A stretch of 64,000 nucleotides of DNA from Acridotheres tristis (lineage: Eukaryota; Chordata; Aves; Passeriformes; Sturnidae), in NCBI GenBank assembly GCA_037013685.1, contig CM072888.1, forward strand, positions 1,097,034-1,161,033, written 5' to 3'. The notes below the pieces were generated by a model. The model did not search any database, had not been told where the DNA came from, and saw only the letters and a list, made by a program, of their open reading frames with translations. The position numbers and the translations under genes were made by a program. Positions 23,361 to 37,186 of this stretch are shown here, one piece after another; position 1 is the stretch's first letter, and every line of letters begins with the position of its first letter.

Positions 23361-26300
23361 TCCATCCATATCAAGCATGTTCCATTGTCCTCTTCCTTTA
23401 CCTGCACTAAATGAATCTCAATATGCTTTTATATTCAAATAGAATAAAAATATCCCAGCTAGAAAACAAATAAAAGACATGTCCATCTTCTTGCTTCAAA
23501 AAGCAAGGTGGACCACAGAAGTGGCTGCTGCTTGGAAGAGGCTGTAAGAGAAAGGACTGCAGAGCTTCTTGAGCTGCTGAAGGCATCCACTGGAGCCAGT
23601 GGGACAACTCCCTCTTGAGTCACTCTGAAGTGGTTGTACTACATGGAAGTGTCACCCCTGATATTCCCACCCAGAACATGATCATTCCACACTATTTTGC
23701 ACGCTGAACCTGGGTGCCCAGGTCCATCACCCCTTCTTTGCTGCCTGCCTGCTCTCCCTGTTGCTAATTTCCCATTATCTGCACTTAGGGCTGATGATAA
23801 TGTTCACAGTCCCATTAGGGCGTTTGCTGGGTCACAGGTGCCCGATGCTCGCTTGACCACATGTTCTTGATGGCAATTTTGTGGGTTAATGGGCCGTTCA
23901 TGGGCTGTTTATGTGCTCTCTTTAGCAAGGAGAACATATTTCACCTTGCTCTGCAGGTGAACACTGTGTGCTGGGCGTGGGCAGTGGCTGAGCAGGGCTC
24001 AGGGGCTGGAGAGTCATTAACCCAGGGGGTGACCCCTCAGCCTCTGCCTGCCCAACCTTTGAGCAGCACCACCCAGCCTTGGCCATCACCTTGGCTTCCA
24101 CCTCGGCCTCTGGCTCGGGAGCTGCTCAAACCAGCACTGCTGATGGCAGAGCAGCTCAGGCTGGCCAATACTGCTTTTCTGGCTGTCTTATTCAAGAGAA
24201 CAACCTGATGGGCAGCAGACATTTGCAGCAGAGAAAAGGCTAATCCATGAATTTAGATGGCTGGGGTTATATTTTTCCCCTGAAGGGGAGAGGAATGAAG
24301 ACATTAATTGCAGAGGGTTGAATGTTCCAACACAACATGGATACAGAGGCAATGCCATCCATGGGGGATGTCTCTCACTTCCCCCTCTTCCCTTTCCTGC
24401 TCCATTCAGCCACACACAGTCTATGAGGCAGCTTATAAAATCCTAACTTGCTCAAGAGAAAAGACATCAGCAGTTTCTCCAAGTTCAGCTCAGGCCAATT
24501 CTGAGCACAATGTATACCCTCGGGTTCCCAAAGGCAAAAATCAATCTCCATCAAGAGAGAGCAATCTCAGGGAGTTCGGAAATGGGGAGAGACACGTTCT
24601 TAGCACAGCAGCCTCAGATCAGGCATGGCTGAGCTTCCCAGCCCTGCTCCAGCCATGGCTTTGGTGGCAGCCCTCCCTCACTGCCTGCTGCAATGGCACA
24701 GCCACCCATGGAAATGCCAGGGGGCTTTGTGGCATTGGCCCCTACCCTAAAGTCACCCCCTGCTTCTGTGCCAAGGGCTGGCTGGTGCTGGGTGGAAGGC
24801 ATTTTCAGCCTGGCCCTCTGGGTGTACAGTGCTGCCTCAGGATGGAGGACAGGGGGTATCTGTGTTGATGCACAAGTTAAACAGCCTGTTCTCCACTCAG
24901 CCAACATGCTTTTCCTCCTGCTTTTTCAGCTGGCTGTTACCAGGGACACTCCTGAAGACCCTGGGGACCTGCACATCCGAGGCCAGAGGAGCCATCAGAC
25001 ACGAAGTTCTGTCTTACTTCTAAGTGCATCAGCAGTTACAAAAACCTTTGAGAGACCTGGTGCAAATCCCTCCCCTGTGGAACAAATATCAAGGAAAGCT
25101 GTTTGTCAAACGTGCCTTCCAGGCAGGTTTATTAAAATAGGACATGATCCTACTCTTGTTCCTTTCTGAGGCTGCCCTCCCTCTGCCAAAGCTCGGGTCA
25201 AACCCATCCACAATCAGAGCAGTGACACACTTGTGCAGACACCTGTAACAGATTTCAACTTGTTTCCTTTCCAGTTCAGCTGGCTTCCCTTCCAAAATCC
25301 TCCAGTACCAAAACCCATTTTAATTGTGTCCATGTCAACACAAGACACCAGCTAAAGGCAAGCAGGGAGGCTTTGACGGCCCACAGTCCCACCAGCTTCC
25401 TTTAAAGACAAACCTGAACAGAATCGCACCTAAAAGCAGGAGTTGCTGAAAACAATCCCCTGGGACTCCTCTGCTGGCTCCTGTACAGCATCCAACACAC
25501 TGGGCCAAGGTCACAGGGTAACACAAGGGATGCTCTCCTGCTTTACCAGCAATACTGTCCAGCACTCTGGAGCACACAGACCTTCCATGCTATTCCTGCA
25601 CCTGTACAGGTAAGTAAGAACTGGTATTTTCTTTATGGAAGGGAGAATGAGCACCAGTTTCTGCAGAACAGCCCAGGTGAGAACTAATTTCCTGATTCCC
25701 CGAGTGCTGCACCAAGCATGAACATCCCTGAGTGCCAGTGAAGAAGCCAAGCACACACAGATTTACCCATGACACCTGCTTTTGGAAAGCCTGCAGCAGG
25801 AATGCTGCTCCAGGGCTGCACAGCAGCCTTTCCCAGGGTCCCACAGAGCCAGCCCTGGGTGATCTGCTCCCCAGCTAATCACGCTAAGCAAGCGTGAGAA
25901 TTTCTCCTTTGCTTGTTTTGTGCCTTTCCCTATGAGTGATTACTTTGTGACCCCGTGCTGGGGCGGGCTGGCTGTGAGGCAGATTAGACTTTCCACAAGC
26001 AGGACTTGGCAGCTGGGAGGGAACGCTCCCCACACTACCTGGGTCCCACCCCAGGCCACTTCTTGCACAACTGTGGGGTGCAGAGAATGCTGTTCTCCAT
26101 TTGCTCCATCTTGGAGCAAATCCACCCTATCCCCTTCATAGTGCCTCTTCCCAGACAGAATGAACAGCACTGGCTGCCTCTGGAATAATCCATTTTTTGC
26201 TGGACTATTGGACTGCATGATTGTTCATATTCTGCTGTAAGCTCCTCTGCAGCATGTGGCATATATTAAGTGTTTGATCTGCAAAAAATCTTCAGTATTG

Positions 26301-28599
26301 GACAAATTCTTACTAACACTGTGTTCTCTCAAGTGCCAGAAGTCCAGCAGCATTTACGTAACCCCTTGCTGGGCATTCCCAGTTCCCTTGGTCTTTGGTG
26401 CTGTGCCTACAGATACTTCATTAAAACATTCCTTGGAGATGCAGGGAGAGAAAAAGAATCCTTCCTCCAAAAATGTTTCACATTAACTCATCTATGGATG
26501 CAATGTGGACAATCAGTCTGGGAAACTTCTAAACAAACTCAGCACTATCTCAGGAAAACGTGGTGACCCTTATCCTAAAAGGCAATTCCTATGAAAGAAG
26601 ACAACCTGCCAGTTCCATCCACATGGCTGTGATGGAGAGACCACCACATGCTATACCCCATTCCCATGATGAGCTTCTTCCAGCATTGCCCCACTCGAGG
26701 GAGACTCTGCCTCTAAGACTGCTTTTCCCAGCTGCAGCCAACACCAGTAATATCTCCATAACGTGCCAGAAGCAGAGGCAGCTGCACAATCCCAAGGAAA
26801 TGGGAACAGAGAGCCTCCCACAGACACACAGCCAGCTGAGCCAAACTAAGTATTTCATGTATGAACAGTATGAGGCTCTGCCTGCTCACATCAGTGCCAG
26901 GCTCCCCTGATTCCAAGGGTGTGGAATTGGGCATATGTGGTTACTGCAATTCCTCGTGAGTATGTCATAGCTAGATGCTAATCAACAGTAACTGGCTTCC
27001 AAACTGATAGAAAAATGGGAAATTTGTCTTTCTATACCACATTTTTAAAATTTTCTAGATTCTCTGAGTGCCATTCTTAATTGCATTAAAGGCAGCAATG
27101 CCTATGACACTTACTTTTACAACCCAACTAGTCCACAGTGACAAACCATACTGGTTATAAATCCTCATATAAACTACACCACGAGCAATTAATTGCAAAA
27201 TATGGATAACAAAGGTATTTTTTGACTATTCCTGGAGGTCAGCCATCTTACTTCCAGTTGTGTCAAACTGCTACAGCAGCACATTTTTAAGGAGCTATTC
27301 CCGAGCAGTTGCCAAGAAGACTTTAATAAAGAGCAGCACCTAGGGAAAGCCTGGCTTTCTCTGGAGCTCTGGAACATTTCCTGCTGTCACACAGACACAG
27401 GATGCTGTCTGGCATCACACCTCCATTAGATCTGAGCAACAGTCAAGTCCCCAGTGAAACAGCAGCACAGTGGCTGCTACATAGAACTGAGCTCAAAAAC
27501 CACTCCCTAATTCTCACCATTTTCTCTCTTTGGCTTTTCTCGGTTTCCCTTTTTAAAGCACGTGGCTTTCAGAGTCTCCTTCCTGGAGAGACTGGTGCTG
27601 CCCACGTCTCTGGGATCCTGCTGGGTCCTGTTCTGGTACCTTACACACTGTAAGCACACCATGATCACACACAGCTCCTCCCATACTCCATCGCTATCAC
27701 TGCTCACCGTGAGCACAAGGGAAAACTCCTGCCCCTCTGGTGAGCAACAAAAAAACCCTTTTCTTTTCCAACACTAAAATGTTGCTCCTCGAGGACAGTT
27801 TCAAAGCTGGTTTGATGTGCTGCAGTCCCTGTAAGTAGTGTCGTTTGCTTGCATCAGCCACAAGCCCTCCTGCCAAACTCTAACTCCGTCTACCACAGCT
27901 CATTTACCTCATTTAGGTAACAGGGAGGGTACAGGGACACTTCTAAGGACACAGCTGTACAACTCGGGGCTCTTCTCTGGAGTTTAAGCTTCCACACAAC
28001 GACAAGAGGAAACTTCCCTCTCAGTGCTTCCCAAGCAGCCCTCGGGCTGCAATAGCCAATTTTCTGCCTATTAAGCTCTTCTCACAAGCAGGGTTTCATC
28101 ACTGTCTATTTGTCCCGTTCAATCAATCTCGGCAGCAGCCCTGACTGTTTCAGCACTTCTGGAAGTCTTCTTCAGCAGGGGCTGGGCAGGACAGAACCCA
28201 CCCACAGAGGGAGGAAACTACACACATGTGGGAGAGGATTTTCTGTATTTATTGCCACAGTTTCCGTGCCTCCTGAGCCCTTCTCACTGAAGGGAGTCCC
28301 GTGTCTCCGGCTGCAGCAGAGCCCACCTCCGTTGCCAGGCAGTTTTTCAAGGAGTACTGAATGTTTCTGGCATCCACACTTCTTGCTTTCAGCCCTTTTC
28401 ATTCTGTCCCCTCTGTTTTCCATGTTGCCAAACACCTCATCCATTCTGGGCACAGAGGGAAATGTGTGTTATTATTCCTTACCATCCTTGCAGAGACCAA
28501 CTGGTGCACGAGAGCTGAAGGCACGTGTTGGGGGCTCTGCAGTTGTTATTTCTTCCTGATCACCTGTCCTGCTTCAAACTCCACGGTGGAAATATGTAT

Positions 28600-28866
28600 T
28601 CTATAGTATCCCAGACTGCTTTAGGCTGTTAGGGACTTAAAGATCATCTTGTTCCAGCTCTCTGCAACAGGCAGGGACACCTTCCACTATCCCACGTTGC
28701 TCCAAGCTCCCTCCAACCTGCCCTTGGATATTCCAGGGATGGGGCAGCCACAGCTTCTCTGGGCAAGCTGTGCCAGGGCCTGCCCACCATCACAGGCAAG
28801 AACTTCTTCCTGATATCCCATCTAATCCTGCCCTCTGTCAGTGGGGAGCCATTCCCCCTTGTCCTA
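28600..28866 (-). mobile_element. CR1 LINE fragment
   Basis: The plus strand has ACTTAAAGATCATCTTGTTC, GGGATGGGGCAGCCACAGCT and GTGGGGAGCCATTCCCCCTT, the reverse complement of CR1. Confidence 0.93.
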
Positions 28867-28891
28867 CACATACCTCCACACTAAAAGCACT

Positions 28892-28965
28892 ATCACAGAA
28901 TCACAGAACTGTAGGACAGCAGGCTGGAGACACCTGAAGGGTCATCTGGTCCAACCAGCTCAGAA
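28892..28965 (-). mobile_element. CR1 3' tail, separate short copy
   Basis: TCACAGAATCACAGAACTGT and GGTCATCTGGTCCAACCAG resemble the reverse complement of a CR1 terminus. It lies 26 bp beyond the previous copy in the same orientation but begins afresh with terminal octamers, so it is an independent insertion. Confidence 0.75.
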
Positions 28966-31226
28966 GGCAGAGCTCAGGAGGCCACTTCACCTTGACTTGC
29001 AGCAGGAGGAAGGTGCCAACCTCCTTTGAGATGCTTTGAAAAAGGCTCGTCTATTTTTCCAGCACCTTCTGAAAAGCTTTGTTCAGTGACAAACTGCCCT
29101 TTTGGCTCAGAACAGTTCACAGCAGCTTATCTAAAAAGCTGCAAAGCCAGCCTGAGAATCCAGACAATGCTTCCATTGACATGACAGGGTGGTTACAAAA
29201 CCAGTTGGTTCCATGTCTGGGTGCTGGTTTTCCTCACATTTCCCTGCTGCTGCAAAGCAATCTCCATCGGGAGGATCCATCCCTACAGACCTGCCCCTCT
29301 GCGTGCTCGCATTTATTCTGTGTGTTAAATCCTGACAAACACCACTTCCCTCACTTGGCATCCCTGGAGGTGTTACCACCATCCCGATGGAACTGTCCCC
29401 ACCACTTAGCAGCGTGGCAAAGCAAAGTTTTGCGTGGATAAATCACTTCTCTGAAAGCATTTTCTTTTTCTCTCTGGGTCGAGTCAAGGGAACTCAGAAA
29501 AGGGCTCTTGCAATGGCATTCGGGAGCAGAAAGACCCTATTGAGACAAAGACACAATAACCAGTTTTGCCCCTGCTTTAAAAATTAACCACCATTAACTC
29601 CAGGCTCGGCAGGGCTCCAGGCTGCCAGCAGCACACTCCTTCCAAGCAGCTTCCCAGAAACTCCCAATTCAGCTTGTTCTCAAAAGCCTGGTGACATTCG
29701 GGCAGCCCCTGCTCTTCATCGGTTTCCCCTTGCAACAGCAAGTGAAGTTCAAGCTTCTGCCTCCTTTTAACTCTGAGCTTCACGGACTCACCCCCACCTC
29801 CTACACAAGCACCAAAGCTCCAGGGAACATGAGTATGGTGGAAAAAAACAGTGGATTTGCTGGGGTCTCATCCATGCTGAAAGGTACTTTTACAGCTTTC
29901 AGCAAATTTCTGTAATTCAATCAAGGAAACAGAAGTATAAAACATTTCCACTTTCAGGAAAGGAACATGACCAGGATCTATACTAGTAAAACTGTGTGCA
30001 AGAAAAATAAAAGACCATTATCCAGTGGATTTATCCAGGAAAATTAAGCACAGCTTGGCTTTCAGTAAGTGAATGCACTGTAATTAAGATCAATATACTC
30101 CAGAAAAGGCTACTGCCAAAACTGAGGAAGGAGGAAATCAAGTTCAAACAAACCCAACTTGTTTTTTCACTGAAAAATGAGAAATCTGGTATCTAGAGAC
30201 ACATTTGGTGACTCCTTATGGAATGCAACACGAGCCATGCAGAGAGATACTTTTACCAAAACAACAAAGAGGATCTAAAGCAGCAGCGAAGCACAAATAC
30301 ACAGAATAAGGAGGCGAAGCCACACTTCACTGCACCATTTAGGAACATCTGGGTCTGACACAAGCCCAGGTCAAAGGAAAACAACCAGAAATGAAAGATT
30401 CCACTAAAACCTGGAGGATAAGTACGTGAGGTATACAAGGAAAATGAATTATTTAAGACCATTAGCAGCAGGAGCTTGAGAAGCAGTGGGTGACCTGGAC
30501 CACCTTGGAGTGAGATGGCCAATTAAGGGGATTAAAAATTGTGCAGAAAAGCAAAGCAGCCTCTTCGTGTGAAGCTCCAGCACCCAGGTGGCTGCACAGG
30601 CACTCAGCCTTTGCCAAAGGTTAACGTGGGAGGAGGCAGGTGGCTGCAGAACAAAGAAGAGAAGATGGAAGTGAATCCAAGAGCAGTGAGTGGCCAGGTC
30701 CTTTGTGCTCACACCTCACCAGACCCTGTCTACATCCAAGGTTTAGTCAGGTCTGGAATGTTTCATGCAGCCTGGATCTTAAGAAAACAATAATCAATGT
30801 ACAGAATTACCTGGAACTGTATCCAACAGGATACCATCTACCAAATTTCTGCCATTTCTTTCTAGACTCCAGGTTGTGCCCTTTGGAGGCTTTCCTTGCC
30901 GTTTCCAAAGCTGCACAAGGTTACTATGCCTTTATTTTTCTTACACAACTAAAACCACATGGAGTCTAAACTGCCCCCGCCTGATGGGACTTACCCAGAC
31001 CAGGGTGGCTGCAGTTAAAAACAAAACCATTAGCAGAGTTCTCCAAAGGCTACTTAAGCAGATTTTTTTTCCCTTTCTTTAAAGCTCCTAAATGCAACTT
31101 TAGCAATTATTGGTTTAAGTAATTGCCTAACATTTAATGTTTACAGCAACATTTTACAACTAATTTACATGTAGTTCACTAAATGCTTTAGGGTTAATTG
31201 GTCTTTTGTTGAGCATTAAGCAGCTT

Positions 31227-31239
31227 GTTAATGATTAGA
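31227..31239 (+). promoter_or_regulatory. HNF1-like site in intron 3
   Basis: GTTAATGATTAGA matches the HNF1 consensus GTTAATNATTAAC at all but the last two positions. It lies in an AT-rich, TAAT-rich stretch (31080-31260), about 9 kb upstream of the NBCe1-A start. It is a single motif match only. Confidence 0.3.
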
Positions 31240-32803
31240 GAGTTGGGAAGAAAACTTAAGTAGGAGGTCGGTTTGGGGATGGTTTGGAATGGCTGGGGGG
31301 GATTTTTGCAGCAGCATTGACCTTCCTAATGGTCAGGCCCCAGCCTAGCACGATACGGTGTCTTTTACAGGGTCACTTGGAGGATACAAAAGGATCAATC
31401 TACTGCATGTGAGGGAGGATGAAACCACAGCAAAGGACAGAGAGAAGATGCAATTCCTTGCACTTGGCAAGAATAATGTTGTACTGCCTGTGCCTAAAGG
31501 GAGCCCCAGGAGACCCAAGTATTCCCTGTCCTGAGCACCCAAAGGTATCAGGATGATTCCATGAGGAGGAAAAGTAAGAGTGTGGCTCCCTGGGGCCCTG
31601 TGTCACTGCACTGCCTAAGGACAGAGCACTCCAGACATGATATCATAACTTAGAAAGCAAAGGTAATAACTTAATTACCGAGTTGGCCCTGCTTTGAGCA
31701 GAGGTTTGGACCAACCTCATTTATTCTATTGCATTAGTGAGCTTCCCAGATGGATGATCTCCACTCCAGCTACCCCATCTGCTGCCCAAACACCACACCT
31801 TGCCTCGGCTTCAGAGCATCTTGGAGAAATGAACAGAGACTGGAAACCCCATGCTGGGTTTCAGGATCTGCTTGGCACCCTGGCCTGGAGAACCAGAATG
31901 GAAAGGAGAGTAACAAAATGCCAACTCTGTATCAGAACTGCAAACTCTTTGGAAACAGCGAGGGCAGCACCAGCACAAGCAAGACCAAACAGGAAAACAG
32001 CAAAACAAAGCTGAACTGCTTCCTTTGCATTCAGGGAATCGACTGTGACCAACCCAACAGGCAGTCAAACTCTACTTTTTAAATCCTTCCCCAGGCACAA
32101 GCAACTGGCAGTGGCATCAAAAGCACTGAGCACCCAGCTGGTTTTAAACATTGTCCAGCACTCAGGAAAAAAAAAATTGGGCAAAAAAATAAGAGGGGAA
32201 AAAATCAGCCAGGTACTACTAGTAATCTTTAAACAACTTAGGATGGAAAGAGCAAAGCAGAAATGAGCAGTGTTTTCCAAACTGTATTCCATCAGAACAG
32301 CACTGCCTCCTATGTAAATCTCTTTACAAACACTGATCTCCTTAGAGTTGTTAAATGCTACCTTTATTTCTTTTTAATTGGTTCCACTGCATTTTAAATT
32401 GCTTTTTAAAAGTATAGGCAGAGTATATAAACATGATGTGTTGAAACACAGAACTGTTAAAATACAGGAAATAAATTCGAAAAGTTTGTGGTTTTACTAG
32501 TACTCAAATTTCATTACCCAGAAACAAGGAATGTACTTATTTTAAAACAAAAAATACTTGACTATTAAGAAAATCTCAGTGTCTGGCAAGTTTCTGCAGA
32601 TGATGAATTACTACAACTCAGCAAGGGGTGCTGATGCTTTCCTTCTGACCCTGCACATGCTCCAGGTGGGTTTAAGAATAGCAACAACCAAACGTCACCC
32701 TTTCCCACTTGGATTGTCTTCCTGCACTTCAGCCTCCTGCTCCCCCTTCCCTGTTGGCATCAGGATTCTGGGCTCGGACTGGTCAGTTTTGCTGATGCAG
32801 CTC

Positions 32804-33099
32804 AGTGCACGGCTACAAAACCAGCTAGATGGCCATGAAAGCAGTTAGGTGGCCACGATGTTTTTTACACAGAGGGTGGAAAAACATTGGCACGGAGAGG
32901 TGGGGGATGCCCCATTCAGGGCCGGGTTGGATGGAGCTCTGAGCTATGTGATCTGGGGGAAGGAATCCCTGTCCACGGCAAGGGGCTGGAACAAGATGAC
33001 TTTGAAGGCTCCTTCCAACCCAAACCCCTCGGTGACCTTTTTCACGAACCCATGAAACGAGTCAGATGGCTACAAAACCAGCGAGGCGGCCACAACAGC
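32804..33099. repeat. 20-bp minisatellite split by a CR1 insertion
   Basis: Units AGCTAGATGGCCATGAAAGC (32823) and AGTTAGGTGGCCACGATG (32843) lie left of the CR1 copy, and AGTCAGATGGCTACAAAACC (33060) and AGCGAGGCGGCCACAACAGC (33080) lie right of it. GGCTACAAAACCAG occurs on both sides (32811 and 33068). The array was probably continuous before the insertion. Confidence 0.75.
32866..33045 (+). mobile_element. CR1 LINE 3' fragment inside a minisatellite
   Basis: It carries GGCCGGGTTGGATGGAGCTC, GGGGCTGGAACAAGATGA and CCTTCCAACCCAAACCCCTC. It is quite diverged. It lies between two blocks of a 20-bp tandem repeat. Confidence 0.85.
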
Positions 33100-34675
33100 G
33101 AGAGGGAGGGGCAAAGGAGTTGGGGAGCTACAGGAGCCTCTGACAAAAAGCTGAAACTGGGGATAACCCCTCAGTGGAGCTGTGGAGAGTTCCCAGCCCA
33201 GGCTCAGCTAGTGCTGAGGAGATTCAAAGGGCCCTGTCCTGGTGCCAAGCACGCAGCTCCTGTGACAAGGGTCGCTTTGTCTGGCATCCCCTCCGCCTCC
33301 CAGCACATGGGAAACTTCAGAAATTCCCTTGCTGAGGAGAACAACTAAGCTGGGTAACTTGGAATTACAGGCTTTCAAGGTTAGTTTGCTGCTGGAGCCA
33401 AGACATATTTCCAGAGCTTCTCAGGACTGAAAACAACCTCCTACTTTTAATTACTTGCCTTTTATCTTTAATAAGGGATTAGGAGCTATTTTTCCAGCTA
33501 ATACTTTAAAATCCAGATAATCATAAAAGCAATCAGTAATACCCAATATATGTTAATTACTCATTTTCTTCTCGTCTCTGGCTGCCCTGCTGTCACTCAG
33601 GGCCATTAATTTGTCTATAACAAGGCTGCAAATCAAAACCAACAAAAGGCTTCAGGTCCTCTGGGGAGTCACAGGTTCAGACTTGGGGGATTAACCACAG
33701 ATTATATCTGCAACAACAGCAAGGAAAACAACATTATGGCCAAAGAGGTGCTGAACTATCCCACCAGCTATTTACTTATGCCTGGACCTGCTCATTCCCA
33801 CAGGAGTCAAGCAAAGACTGATTTAAAATAAGGTAACGAGGCACTGAACAAACTTGGCAGCACTAAGGGGAGCCAAAGATGCACTCACCAAGTTATTCCC
33901 AGTGAAATGTGACCCTAAAATAATTTGACATATTCCATACTAAGCTACACTGGCCTTTCCAAAGGGAATTTACAGGAATAGCAGATGTAGAAGGTTTACA
34001 TTCAAGATCTGGTGCTGGAATAATGATGCTGATCAGCACATTGCTCAGACAGGTAATACCTATGACTGCTCACAGAAGAGGAATTCACAGTTCCTTGGAT
34101 GCCATGAATTTGAAGGATGCCTTGCATTTACCAGAATATTATTTAGGTCTTAAGGAAGAACTGAAGCAGGAGCAAGGATGGATGTACCTACGTGGATTTA
34201 CATGCAGCATTTATGTTCTGCCCTCCTGCACAGTCATTTCTTCCATTCCTGAGTCCTGAAGAGCTGTGCCCTGCCCTGAAAGGGGTTTAGTCCCCCGTGC
34301 CCCAAATGCAAACTGTCCCCATCACATTCCTGCACGTTTTCCCATTGCTGCACCTCGTGTTGGCAGTCCTGGCTCCCCTGCAAGCACGCAGTCCCTACAG
34401 GTGATTTCCTGACACCCCCAACACCCTGCCCCTAATCCCCGCGGTCACAGTCACGTCCCAGCCCAACCACGCCGTTCTCAGCTCTATAAATAGAGCCCCA
34501 GGCTGCTGCTGGCTCACATAACACTGCCAGGGTCTGCTCTGTGTGCAGCGTGCTGTGCCCACCCTGCCCTGCCCGGCCTTGCCTGCACCACAGCAAGCCA
34601 GGAGCACCCAGGGGATGTCAGCACCACTGCTTCCCAAGGGACAACAAACACATCTCTCCCAGGAAAACTGAGCTT

Positions 34676-34822
34676 TCCATCCCTGGGAGTGTCCAAGGCC
34701 AGGCCGGATGGATCTTAGGGCTACCTGTTCTAGTGGAAAGTGTCCCTGCCCATGGCTGGGGATGGAACTGGATGAGTTTTAAGTTCCTTTCCAGCCCAGG
34801 CCATTCTGTGATGATTCTACGA
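34676..34822 (+). mobile_element. CR1 LINE 3' end fragment
   Basis: It runs from ATCCCTGGGAGTGTCCAAGG to the terminal CATTCTGTGATGATTCTACG, giving a nearly complete 3' end with recognisable octamers. Confidence 0.92.
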
Positions 34823-35749
34823 ACAGAGAGCACAAAGTACATGTTTGATTCCAAAGACTTGAGCAGATCAAACTGCTTAATCCAAATGAGAATAAAAAAA
34901 CTAATAATTTCAGCCCTGACTACACAAATGCACTAATCCAATTTTTCACAGTGGCACCTTCTATAGGGCAGAGGGAATATTACTGTTGGTTTACATTATT
35001 AAATTATTCCATTTATTAAAGAAATTAAATACAATGTGACAGAAGGAAACGTTGTTTATTTCTTCAGAATTCTCAGCTAAAAGGAAGGGGTGGGAAGCTG
35101 AGATCTAAGGAGAAGAGGGAAATCAGCTAGCTCATTAGTTCAGCTCCCTTAATTCCTAAAGAGATTTCAACTGAGGAGAAAACCCAAACACCAAGTAGTT
35201 GCACCATTACCAAAAAAGAGAGCCTTCCCCTTGGGTATTTTTAATGGAATTTCCATTTCCATCCACATGGAATTTGAAAAAGATAATCTAAAAGGAAGTC
35301 CTCTCCACCTCCAGGTGGATACCAGCATGAACATCTGGCCATCCAATGCACAAAACTCGGATGCTGGATCCCTGCACATGATGATGTCAAATTACACCAG
35401 GTATTATAAGGTGTGACTTGGCTGCCAAAAGGGAACAGCAAATTCAGGGTGAAAGAAATAGTAACAGCAAATCAAGTGCCCTTAAGGAAATCATGACAAC
35501 GGTACCACCAGACTAAATCCATTATTTAAATTCAAGTTCCCCACTTGCTGATTCAAATGAAGCATGACTTCTTGTACTCTGTCTGTTTTTAAGGCAAACA
35601 TGGAGAGCTGATGAAGTGTCTCATACATTACTTCAGCCACTGAGCTAAACTCTCCATAGTGAGGTTCTAATTTTCATGGCTCCAGGGAAAGAAGAATCAA
35701 GACCCCAGTGAAGAAGGAATGCAGCAGTCTGGAAAGGCAAGGCAGCACT

Positions 35750-35800
35750 GAATCACAGAATCCCCTAGGTTGGAAAAGGCCTTTAAGAACTGAAAGCTGC
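35750..35800 (-). mobile_element. Short CR1 3' tail
   Basis: GAATCACAGAATCCCCTAGG and TTGGAAAAGGCCTTTAAGA are the reverse complement of a CR1 terminus. Confidence 0.75.
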
Positions 35801-35979
35801 AGTGAAGCTGCAGCATGGAAAGGAATGCCCCAAGAATGTGTAATACACAAGCCAAGGCACACATGGATCCAGCTCAGCCATTCTGGATTGCAGAATTGTA
35901 ACTGATTTATTTGTGTACACACACCAAGAAGAGATTTTTGTATTTCTTCTCAAAAGCTTAAAGCCTATTGAACTTGGAG

Positions 35980-35996
35980 AAAAAAAAAAAAAAAAA
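35980..35996. repeat. 17-base poly(A) run
   Basis: Seventeen A residues. No target-site duplication or retrocopy body is evident upstream. Confidence 0.95.
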
Positions 35997-37186
35997 GAAT
36001 AGTATGCTAAGGAATATACAGGTGATTTTCATGGAAATTAAATTCCTCAACTTCTCCTGCCTTGCACTTAAGTATTCTTTTAAAGCCCTAAGCGAAACCA
36101 AGGTGCTGAACAGAGAGATCCATCTCCTTCTTCCCTATCCTCCACCACAGAGCACTAGGTAAACTTTGGCCAGGATGCAGCTGTAAGCAGGAGGAACACG
36201 TGCTCCAAGAATCCCCTTTCCAGGAGCCATTGTGCTCTGCTCTGTCACTACAGAAACAAAGTTCTGAACAAGGAAAATGAACTTGTAAGGGAGCTCCATC
36301 TATTTCAGAGCAACAAACTCCATCACATGGAAAAGTAACCCCAGAAGAACCAGGCAAGGACTGTTTGCTACATACTTCCATTAAATGCATGAAAGAAAAT
36401 ATGATGTAGAAAAAAAGACTGGTTTTCCAGGTGTTCCTCAACTTTGTGGCACCAGAGAAGCCATGGAGCAGAGAAGAGCTCTTTCATGTACACCTGATCC
36501 CTCAACTACAACCCAAGTTCTTCTGCTTAATTTTGAGATGAACTCAAAACTCTGCCTACAAAATCCCATTTCAGATGAGAACAGTTCAATGCACTGATTT
36601 TAAAAAAATAGCTTTTCTTCAAAACATGTTTGTTTTTATCCCCCAAAGAGACAGGAAATTGTGAGCAATAAACCTCAAGGATGTCTTTTCCAAGATTTGA
36701 AAGCTGTCCTCCGGTGGAGATTCCCTTTTTAAACACATGCTTTGCATAACTGAAAGAAAATACATGACCTTGATAGTAAGCAAAATATTCCTTGCAAAAC
36801 ATTTACTCTTTTTCTTGCTGTGCAAAATCTGTCTGCTCTTCCCAATTAAGGACACCAAACCCACATTCCTCAGAAAAATCTCACACCAGATTTAATTGGA
36901 GGAGGATGTTTTTACAACAAGTTGAGCACTGACCTTATGTTTCTGAAGCTGTTAGCTTCCAAGCAAAGAGCATTTTCCCTTCTGCATCACGTGCTGCCTC
37001 GGCTGTGAGGGCTTTTCCAGAGCCAGAAGGATGTTCTTCACAGATATCACCCCTTCTGCATCAAGGGCATCTGACAGAGCACCAAATGCCACCTAATGCT
37101 GTCCCCCATCCCTCAAGCATTCTTAGAATTTGTATTCAGGGTCTCTCCTCTTACAACCTTAAGCTACAGAAGGAGCAGTGTCCCCA

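Noticed and set aside
24308..24868. 186-codon open frame on the plus strand
   Set aside because: Low-complexity, Ser/Cys/Trp-rich translation typical of random sequence; no homology recognised and no exon signals that fit.
35980..35996. Poly(A) tail of a processed pseudogene or SINE
   Set aside because: No recognisable body upstream and no flanking target-site duplication seen.
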